From assembly GCA_021603905.1 (NCBI GenBank), contig BQIU01000013.1, forward strand, positions 1-64,000: DNA of 64,000 nucleotides, written 5' to 3'. Source of the DNA: Nitrospirales bacterium. Lineage in GTDB: Bacteria; Nitrospirota; Nitrospiria; Nitrospirales; UBA8639. A model generated the notes under the pieces. It was not told where the DNA came from, did not search any database, and was given only the letters and a program-made list of their open reading frames with translations. Shown here piece after piece: positions 57,870-64,000 of this stretch (positions are counted from its first letter, which is position 1; every line of letters starts with the position of its first letter). The translations under genes and the position numbers were made by a program.

Positions 57870-59990
57870 GTGTTCGTAAGTAATACTCTCGGTCTAGTTT
57901 TTGCTATTCACCTTCATACTAAGAATTATCAAGGGTCATCGTCTGTGTATTGGATCTATATTGTTGCGAGTCTTCTTATGTCGCCGAATTTGAGTTATGC
58001 CTCATCTTGTTCGGAATTCGAGTGGCACTATCCTTCTGAAATGGCCGAGCCAGAGATGTTTCGAAGAGCTCAGCAATCGATGGTCGATGGAGAACTGGTG
58101 GTTGCAAGAGAATTGTTTTTGAAATTTTTACAGGAACAACCGGAAGGCGTATTTGCTGAAGGGGCCCAATACGCAGTGGCATCCTTACCAAATCCTGAAG
58201 ATGTTCCGGATGCCAAAGTCCTAGCGATGATTAAACGTTTATTTGCACAACGGAAGGAACATCCTCAGAGTCCCTATGCGCCATGGGCACTGTGTCGTGT
58301 GGGTGAACTTTTTGATCAAATGGGATGGGCTCTTGAGTCCAACGGGGTCTTCGAAGAATTTTTGAGCACCTATCCTGACCATCCGCTGGCCGGTGGGGTG
58401 TTATTGAACGCAGGAATAAATTTTTTAGAAGAAAAAAAGTATATCGAAGCCTCTCTCGTTTTTCGGCGGTTGGTTCAGGAGCCAAAGTGGACTCAGTACC
58501 ATCTGGAAGGCGCTCTGGGATTAGCCGATGCGACAGCCTTTTCGCATGCTTGGGATCAAGCCTATTATTGGTATCAAGTCGTTGATGTTGAACAGCCTCA
58601 ATTGATTCGGTCATCTGCGGCTTCCGCTTATCATTATGGATTGAGTATCGCTCAGGTGGGAAACCCTGGGCAGGCGATGAAGTGGTATCTCACGACCTAT
58701 AATCTTCATCCAGAGAAAATTGAAGCCGGGTTTGCATTAAATAACATTGCTCAGTATTTGCTGGAACGCGATCATGAAATGGCGGCACTTTGGTTTTTTC
58801 AAGAAGCCTCGCTTCGCTATCCACAACGTGAACCTGGACGTCGCGGACACGCAGCCTTGACGCGATGGGTTTTTTCGTATTTAGGTTCCGACCATTCTCA
58901 AGAAGCATGGAAAACTCTCTACGATCGTTTGAATGCACTAGAGATCTATTTGTCGGTGTCGTGGGATGGAGTCGTTGAGTCTTCCAGGGAGTTGGCGCAA
59001 GCCCCTGAAGCTGATGTGGCAGATGAAGCGCAATTCTGGCTAGCGAAGGGATATCAAGAAATTGGAGATGAGGGGGGGGGCTTGGCGGCCTATAGCCAAT
59101 TGCTGCTGTTCGGTCAGACTGAACCTTGGAAAACGAATGCTCAAAATATTCTCACTCTCAAGGTATCGCAAACCTTCCAATCCCATTATCAACAACAGCA
59201 ATGGGTGGAACTCATTCGATATTATGAGCAGCAACAATTGCTCGTACGTTCTCTCCCCCAAAACCTTGAGTGGATGCGAATGTTGGCAGAGGCCTACCGT
59301 CAGATTGGTCTTTCAAAAGAGGCGTTGAAGTGGTACGACAACATGTTGAAGGAAAATCCTACTAAAAAAATCAAAGAACAAATTCTTTCGACACAAGTCA
59401 TCCTGGCACATGAACTTGGTGAGATTGATCGGATTCGTCAGGCCGCAAAGGCCTATATCCAGGCCTATCCCAAAGGTCAGTTCAGGGACGATATTTTCTT
59501 GACTCTTGGACGCGTGGATGTCTCTGAACAAAAATTCACGAAGGCCATTACGCAATTTACGCAAGTGATAGAGCATGGCGCAGACAATCAGAAGCAACAG
59601 ATGGCTCGTATTGAACGGGCTCATACATACGAGGCTTTGGGAAAATTCGGTCTAGCCATTGAAGACTATCGCTATGTGCTGGAGCATCATCCTACTTCAA
59701 TTGGTGCGCAATTATCTTTGGCTGATCTCTTGTATGAGCAGAAACGCTATGCAGAAGCTGAGAATTTGTATCAAGTGATTGGAGAGTCGGAAGCAGTGGT
59801 TGAAGTCAAAACGTGGGCGCAGTTTCGCTTGGCATTGTGTTTCCAAGAAACAGGAAAGCAGGCTGCGGCAACCCCACTCTTAGACCGTCTTCGACAACCT
59901 GGTCAAAATGATGCGGAATTAGAATCCACGATACGAGCTGCGGCGTCTGCCGTACTGGATGAATATCATCGAACCAGTAACGCCTCGTAA
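57870..59990 (+). CDS. periplasmic or membrane-anchored TPR-repeat protein
   Basis: 706 residues. A hydrophobic stretch near 28-43 (WIYIVASLLMSPNLSYASS) looks like a signal peptide with cleavage after YASS. The rest is built of repeated helical pairs of TPR/Sel1-like type, e.g. AEGAQYAVASLPNPEDV, GVLLNAGINFLEEKKYIEA, EALKWYDNMLKENPTK, AIEDYRYVLEHHPTSIGAQLSLADLLYEQKRYAEAENLY. Likely a scaffold in the envelope. The kinase gene follows, its start beyond the stop by 13 bases, so co-transcription with a flagellar-type two-component pair is probable. Confidence 0.8.
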   Translation: MFVSNTLGLVFAIHLHTKNYQGSSSVYWIYIVASLLMSPNLSYASSCSEFEWHYPSEMAEPEMFRRAQQSMVDGELVVARELFLKFLQEQPEGVFAEGAQYAVASLPNPEDVPDAKVLAMIKRLFAQRKEHPQSPYAPWALCRVGELFDQMGWALESNGVFEEFLSTYPDHPLAGGVLLNAGINFLEEKKYIEASLVFRRLVQEPKWTQYHLEGALGLADATAFSHAWDQAYYWYQVVDVEQPQLIRSSAASAYHYGLSIAQVGNPGQAMKWYLTTYNLHPEKIEAGFALNNIAQYLLERDHEMAALWFFQEASLRYPQREPGRRGHAALTRWVFSYLGSDHSQEAWKTLYDRLNALEIYLSVSWDGVVESSRELAQAPEADVADEAQFWLAKGYQEIGDEGGGLAAYSQLLLFGQTEPWKTNAQNILTLKVSQTFQSHYQQQQWVELIRYYEQQQLLVRSLPQNLEWMRMLAEAYRQIGLSKEALKWYDNMLKENPTKKIKEQILSTQVILAHELGEIDRIRQAAKAYIQAYPKGQFRDDIFLTLGRVDVSEQKFTKAITQFTQVIEHGADNQKQQMARIERAHTYEALGKFGLAIEDYRYVLEHHPTSIGAQLSLADLLYEQKRYAEAENLYQVIGESEAVVEVKTWAQFRLALCFQETGKQAAATPLLDRLRQPGQNDAELESTIRAAASAVLDEYHRTSNAS

Positions 59991-60003
59991 GCGACGACTC
60001 ATT

Positions 60004-61173
60004 ATGAATCATTCTTCGATGGAGACGATACAAGATTATTTTAAAGATGCTCACCAGAGTGTCCTTGATCGAGTGCAACACCTCGATCTCGAATTACAAG
60101 CCGTGTCTATTGGGCTGAAAAATAAGTTTGCAGAAACACAAAGACTTCGTGAGCAAATGAATCGGTTTTTCGAGTACCTTCCGATTTCGGCGATACTCAT
60201 GAATCACGACCGAACTATTCAGCAAGTGAATCGAGCCGCCAGAGCAATTCCGGGACTTGGAGAAATTATGGTGAAAGGACGGTCTCTCGATAAGGCTTGG
60301 CGACAATTAGGATGGCCCTCAGTTCCATGTATGCACGTGGCTCATCATGGACGCACCTTGAACTGTTGGGAGGAAGTCCTGGGGCAGCCAGGAACCGTGC
60401 CTTGTTTGATCGTGCGATTTATTTGTGAAGATCAGACGGCACCTGTTTCGACTCAGATTGCGAAAGACGAACGTATGCGAGTAATGGGAGAACATGTGGC
60501 CAAAGTTTCACATGATCTTCGAAACTCATTGGCGAGTATTGAGTTATTTGCTTCATTAGTTGAGCGACGTATGTGTAACGACGCTGAACACCAACGAGTC
60601 GGTCATCATCTTGTTCAATCAATACGAACTCTTGAGCAGTTTGTGGATGATTTGTTGGCGACAGCAAAAACACGTGAAGCCAGAATTGACAAAGTCCAGG
60701 TTCATACCCTGTTTGATCAAGTCGAACTTCTCCTGACCCAGCCTTCTCAAGATCGGCAAGTGACGATAAGAAGGCGAGTGGCTGTTGATGCCGAAATGAT
60801 TGAAGGCGATCATGTGCTACTTCAGCAAGCCTGTCTCAATATTTTACATAACGCAATTTCGGCATCACCTCAGGGTGCGGATATCGATATTGAATGTCGG
60901 AGGGTGAGGCGAACACCGTCCAATGGTCAATTACAAGAGGAAAGCCATGATGTCCACATCTGTGTTCGTGACTATGGCTGTGGGATCAACGCGGATGAGC
61001 TTCCCTACGTGTGCCAACCCTTTTATTCAAAACAGAATCATGGAACAGGACTTGGACTCTCCATTGTCAAAGATGTGATGGATGCACATCATGGAACGAT
61101 TGATGTACGAAGCCGGGAACAGCAAGGGACTACCGTGTCCTTATGCTTTCCACAACAGAGGAGACCTGCATGA
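60004..61173 (+). CDS. two-component sensor histidine kinase, flagellar FlrB/FleS-like
   Basis: 389 residues from ATG 60004; an ATG at 59959 lies within the preceding gene. It is soluble. A PAS-like region (about 55-150, FFEYLPISAILMNHDRTIQQVN) precedes the HisKA box KVSHDLRNSLASIELF (His about 170) and the ATPase boxes LNILHNAISASP, CVRDYGCGIN and GTGLGLSIVKDVMDAHHG. Cytoplasmic kinases like this phosphorylate NtrC-type regulators for flagellar rod and hook genes. The regulator starts within its stop (ATGA), and flgBC follow. Confidence 0.9.
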   Translation: MNHSSMETIQDYFKDAHQSVLDRVQHLDLELQAVSIGLKNKFAETQRLREQMNRFFEYLPISAILMNHDRTIQQVNRAARAIPGLGEIMVKGRSLDKAWRQLGWPSVPCMHVAHHGRTLNCWEEVLGQPGTVPCLIVRFICEDQTAPVSTQIAKDERMRVMGEHVAKVSHDLRNSLASIELFASLVERRMCNDAEHQRVGHHLVQSIRTLEQFVDDLLATAKTREARIDKVQVHTLFDQVELLLTQPSQDRQVTIRRRVAVDAEMIEGDHVLLQQACLNILHNAISASPQGADIDIECRRVRRTPSNGQLQEESHDVHICVRDYGCGINADELPYVCQPFYSKQNHGTGLGLSIVKDVMDAHHGTIDVRSREQQGTTVSLCFPQQRRPA

Positions 61174-62552
61174 CCCAAACGGAATGGTATGACAAACAAC
61201 CCATTTTAGTGGTGGAAGATGATGTCCATTTACAAACGGCGTTATCTCAAACCTTAGGCGGACATGGGTATTCAGTTTCGGTCGTGAATGACAGCCGCGA
61301 AGGCCTGGAATGGCTTCAACGGAATGGGGCCAGCCTGATAGTGGCTGATGTAAATTTGCCAGGGAAAAGCGGTATCGACATGTTACGCGATATCAGGTTG
61401 TCTGGAAATCAAGTGCCGGTCGTGATGATGTCTGCTTTTGGTTCAGTCGAAACAGCAGTGGAAGCTCTCAAGTTAGGAGCGACCGAGTTTCTTCAAAAAC
61501 CATTTCGGGCTGAAAAATTGGAGGAAATTGTTTCGCGGATTAAAAGTAATGTACGAGAACATGTATCCGGTAGTTCGTCCGAAGCTGGTCACGATGCCGA
61601 GTCGGTTGGATTTCTCACTCGGAACGAGCGTGTCCTGCAGACCTTAAAGACATTAGAGACCGTTGCCGCGAGTCAAGCCACGATCCTTATTCAAGGCGAG
61701 AGCGGGACAGGAAAGGAAGTATTGGCTCGCTATGTTCATCGAAACAGTCCACGAGCCAATCAGCCCTTTGTCGCGGTCAATTGCGCAGCACTTCCGGAAG
61801 GTCTCCTTGAAAGTGAGTTGTTTGGGTATGAAAAGGGCGCGTTTACCGGCGCGCTGGCTCGTCGGTGCGGAAAGTTTGAACTGGCTCATCAAGGCACACT
61901 TTTATTGGATGAGATTGGCGAAATGACCTTAGGCCTTCAAGCAAAATTATTACGTGTTTTGCAAGAACGTGAAGTCGATCGCTTGGGGTCCCGTACACCG
62001 ATTTCTGTTGACGTACGTGTGATTGCCACGACCAATCGAAATTTGATGCAAGAAGTGCAGGCTGGGCGATTTCGAGAAGATGTGTACTATCGTCTGAGCG
62101 TGATGCCGGTGACGATTCCGTCACTGCGCGAACGTCCTGAGGATATTGAAATGTTAGTCGACCATTTCGCTCAACAGTCTTGTCAGCGTAATGGCCGTCC
62201 GAGTGTCAGTATTTCTGAAGAAGCTATGAGCTATCTGAAGACTCGTCGATGGCGTGGAAATGTGCGTGAACTTGAAAATGTGATCGAGCGGGCTGTGTTG
62301 TTATCAGATTCAGGCCCCTTACGTATGGAGCATGTCACATTTGAAGAACCGACATTGAGCGCCCCCACTCCGTCGTCACAATCGACAGGCTCGATTTGGG
62401 AAATGGAACGTGACCTCATTTTTCGCGTCTTAGATCGACATGGAGGAAACCGAACGCATGCCGCACGGACCTTAGGGATTAGTATTCGTACCTTGCGAAA
62501 TAAATTACGTGAGTATCGGCAGTTAAATGGGGGAGAGGGGCTAGAACCCTAG
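61170..62552 (+). CDS. sigma-54-dependent response regulator, flagellar FlrC/FleR-like
   Basis: 460 residues from ATG 61170, overlapping the kinase stop. Receiver: ILVVEDDVHLQ, Asp60 in LIVADVNLPG, FLQKPF. AAA+: IQGESGTGKEVLARYV, YEKGAFTGALARRCGKFE, LLLDEIGEM. C-terminal Fis-type HTH with GGNRTHAARTLGISIRTLRNKLREY. It should be phosphorylated by the coupled kinase and drive sigma-54 promoters, one of which lies in front of flgB (62777-62793). Confidence 0.94.
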   Translation: MTQTEWYDKQPILVVEDDVHLQTALSQTLGGHGYSVSVVNDSREGLEWLQRNGASLIVADVNLPGKSGIDMLRDIRLSGNQVPVVMMSAFGSVETAVEALKLGATEFLQKPFRAEKLEEIVSRIKSNVREHVSGSSSEAGHDAESVGFLTRNERVLQTLKTLETVAASQATILIQGESGTGKEVLARYVHRNSPRANQPFVAVNCAALPEGLLESELFGYEKGAFTGALARRCGKFELAHQGTLLLDEIGEMTLGLQAKLLRVLQEREVDRLGSRTPISVDVRVIATTNRNLMQEVQAGRFREDVYYRLSVMPVTIPSLRERPEDIEMLVDHFAQQSCQRNGRPSVSISEEAMSYLKTRRWRGNVRELENVIERAVLLSDSGPLRMEHVTFEEPTLSAPTPSSQSTGSIWEMERDLIFRVLDRHGGNRTHAARTLGISIRTLRNKLREYRQLNGGEGLEP

Positions 62553-62776
62553 CAACATCCGAATGGTCGTCGATGAGTATGCTGGAGAAATGCTCTGGAA
62601 CGAAGGGTTGGAATTGAGTGAACGAGTCGGCAAATACTGCCTTATAGGAAAAAATGTCTTAATGATTTTTTTACTCTGTCTCTTCTTGATGTCATATATT
62701 GACCAGGAAGATGGTCATTGATCGTCCTGAGTCATCAATACGGTCATTTTTCAGACAAGGCGGCCTATGAGAAACA

Positions 62777-62793
62777 TTGGCATCAGGGTTGCT
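62777..62793 (+). promoter_or_regulatory. sigma-54 promoter of the flgB operon
   Basis: TTGGCATCAGGGTTGCT matches the -24/-12 consensus: GG at 62779-62780 and GC at 62791-62792 with exactly 10 bp between. Transcription would start near 62804, about 60 bases before flgB. It fits the two NtrC-type regulators encoded upstream. The rest of the 62553-62862 gap holds no gene. Confidence 0.8.
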
Positions 62794-62862
62794 GAAATTA
62801 GGACAACGTGAGGGAAGACATCCACGGGGTTCGTTGCGAGTTCATGGAAAAGGAGAGAGCGT

Positions 62863-63276
62863 ATGGTGAGTTCTATTTGGGATAGCGGGTCAGTACTGTA
62901 TGAACGGTCGCTCAATGTACGAAGTGGCATTCATGAAACCATTGCCTCCAATTTAGCCAATGAAGAAACTCCTGGGTATAAAAATCGTATTCTCCCCTTT
63001 CACGAAACGCTTTCAGCACTGCAGCGAGGAGAATCGCCATTGGACACCAGACGGACACATCCGCGACATCTTTCAATTTCGACTCCAGGAAATCAAGTGT
63101 TTCAACATGTCAATGTTGTGAACTCTGGAGGCGGTCTGGATGGTAATACCGTCAATTTGGAAGAAGAAATGACACAGATGGCTGAGAATACCATGATGTA
63201 TATGGCGGTGAGTCAATTTTTGAAAGGTCGATTTGATGGCTGGCGTGCGGCGATTGGTGAGGGCCGTAATGGGTAA
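62863..63276 (+). CDS. flgB: flagellar proximal rod protein
   Basis: 137 residues. The start SSIWDSGSVLYERSLNVRSGIHETIASNLANEETPGYKNR is the rod-protein N-terminal helix with the ANxxTPGYK turn; HPRHLSI and the TVNLEEEMTQMAENTMMYM C-terminal helix are typical of FlgB. It builds the base of the flagellar rod in the periplasm. GGAGAG lies just upstream of the GTG/ATG start. First gene behind the sigma-54 promoter. Confidence 0.93.
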   Translation: MVSSIWDSGSVLYERSLNVRSGIHETIASNLANEETPGYKNRILPFHETLSALQRGESPLDTRRTHPRHLSISTPGNQVFQHVNVVNSGGGLDGNTVNLEEEMTQMAENTMMYMAVSQFLKGRFDGWRAAIGEGRNG

Positions 63277-63360
63277 AGCCGGCGTCACTTCAGTGAAACA
63301 TGAGTTCCAGGTGAATGCCATGAGGTGTTCAGGGTTGCCTTTGCGACAGGAGGTTTTCGT

Positions 63361-63804
63361 ATGAATGTTGATCGTTTGTTTAATGTCGTCGGATCGGCGC
63401 TGAATTCTCAACGTCAGCGGCTCAATATTATTGCAGGGAATCTTGCGAATGCCGAGTCGACAAGGTCGCCAAATGGTGGTCCTTATGTCCGAAGGGATGT
63501 TGTCTTTCGGGCTGAATCTCCCTCTTCTCCATTCATGTCGGTTTTTTCTCAGGCCTTTGGACGGTCAGCAGAACCCAGTGGCGTTCATATTGAAAAAGTG
63601 GTGTTGGATGAACGCCCTTTCCGCAAAGTCTATGACCCTCTGCATCCCGATGCCGATAGCAAGGGATATCTTGAGTTACCGAATGTGAATGTCATTGAAG
63701 AAATGACCAATATGTTATCAGCGTCTCGTGCGTATGAAGCGAATTTGGCCGTGCTGGAGACTGGAAAATCAATGACCATGCGAGCTTTAGAAATGGGCCG
63801 ATAA
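63361..63804 (+). CDS. flgC: flagellar proximal rod protein
   Basis: 147 residues from ATG 63361, with ACAGGAGG at 63348-63355; the longer frame from 63325 has no ribosome site. VGSALNSQRQRLNIIAGNLANAESTR is the N-terminal rod helix, PYVRRDVVF follows, and the C-terminus has YLELPNVNVIEEMTNMLSASRAYEANLAVLETGKSM, the standard FlgC ending. Adjacent to FlgB in the rod. Confidence 0.94.
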   Translation: MNVDRLFNVVGSALNSQRQRLNIIAGNLANAESTRSPNGGPYVRRDVVFRAESPSSPFMSVFSQAFGRSAEPSGVHIEKVVLDERPFRKVYDPLHPDADSKGYLELPNVNVIEEMTNMLSASRAYEANLAVLETGKSMTMRALEMGR

Positions 63805-63831
63805 TAGTCCCTTGCCTTGAAGGATACGCCA

Positions 63832-64000
63832 ATGGAAAACTTTTCAATTCGGGGATTTGATCCAGTTCTTGAGTCGATTGCGAAAGATGCGCTTCGAGGA
63901 CCGGCACAAGCAAATGGGGCAAGTTTTGGAGAACTGCTGAAAGGTGCGGTCGAGGCGGTGAATCATTTGCAGCACGAATCCGGTCGACTTGAGGATTCCG
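63832..64000 (+). CDS. fliE: flagellar MS-ring/rod adaptor, 5' part (cut by window)
   Basis: 56 codons are visible from ATG 63832, behind GAAGGA. SFGELLKGAVEAVNHLQHES is the FliE pattern (FGDLLKxAIxxVNxLQ). FliE joins the MS ring to FlgB, and flgB-flgC-fliE is the usual order. The rest is outside the window. Confidence 0.85.
   Translation, partial: MENFSIRGFDPVLESIAKDALRGPAQANGASFGELLKGAVEAVNHLQHESGRLEDS

Noticed and set aside
1-64000. tRNA or rRNA genes
   Set aside because: No tRNA-like T-arm or acceptor pattern and no rRNA sequence was found by eye; a covariance-model scan would be needed to be certain.

Overview
This is a 64-kb stretch of a moderate-GC (about 50 percent by eye) Gram-negative genome. 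Diderm envelope genes (lptD, TonB-dependent btuB), hopanoid cyclase, flagellar rod genes under NtrC-type control, a large cobalamin locus and the general look of the proteins suggest a member of the Nitrospirota, perhaps a marine Nitrospira. That assignment is inference from gene content; no rRNA gene or other marker is present to prove it. No tRNA, rRNA or CRISPR array was seen.

Layout. 0-6 kb: tail of a GGDEF protein, a periplasmic solute-binding protein coupled to a one-TM protein, cobQ, a STAS protein, and a DUF433/DUF5615-type toxin-antitoxin pair bracketed by a 72-bp duplication of the 3' end of a neighbouring membrane-protein gene. 6-23 kb: cobalamin uptake and late biosynthesis. One cobalamin riboswitch precedes btuF-lipoprotein-btuC-btuD; a second precedes btuB-cbiA-GNAT-cobO-CWC-bluB. 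After an exonuclease gene come pduO and then cobU-cobT-cobS-CWC-cbiB-cobD-cbiZ, largely joined by ATGA-type overlaps. Together these import corrinoids (BtuB, F, C, D), amidate and adenosylate the ring (CbiA, CobQ, CobO or PduO), make the aminopropanol arm (CobD, CbiB), make and activate the lower ligand (BluB, CobT) and join the halves (CobU, CobS). CbiZ allows foreign corrinoids to be remodelled. The early corrin-ring genes are not in the window.

23-35 kb: a truncated GAF/kinase-like protein, a SulP transporter, an in-frame TetR-squalene-hopene cyclase fusion behind a palindromic promoter that looks leaderless, a decayed methyltransferase, a Rieske protein, an HNH protein, and a metallopeptidase/ATP-grasp pair. 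35-46.5 kb: a defence and toxin-antitoxin island on the minus strand (hsdR-hsdM-hsdS-AAA ATPase-HNH) with an intact vapBC and a dead vapC whose antitoxin is still open. 47-50 kb: DsrE-like protein and moaC-moaD-moaE-moaA. 50-56 kb: accD-folC-lptD and an unknown secreted protein. 56-64 kb: NtrC-type regulator, TPR protein, flagellar-type histidine kinase and NtrC-type regulator, then a sigma-54 promoter and flgB-flgC-fliE.

Four copies of a ~94-bp TA-flanked inverted-repeat element (MITE-like) lie at 6.3, 27.1, 36.3 and 50.2 kb. One is inside the btuF cobalamin riboswitch. The items I find most worth following are the TetR-SHC fusion with its retained internal ribosome binding site, the riboswitch-embedded element, and the five-gene restriction/AAA/HNH cluster whose HNH gene carries an in-frame stop.
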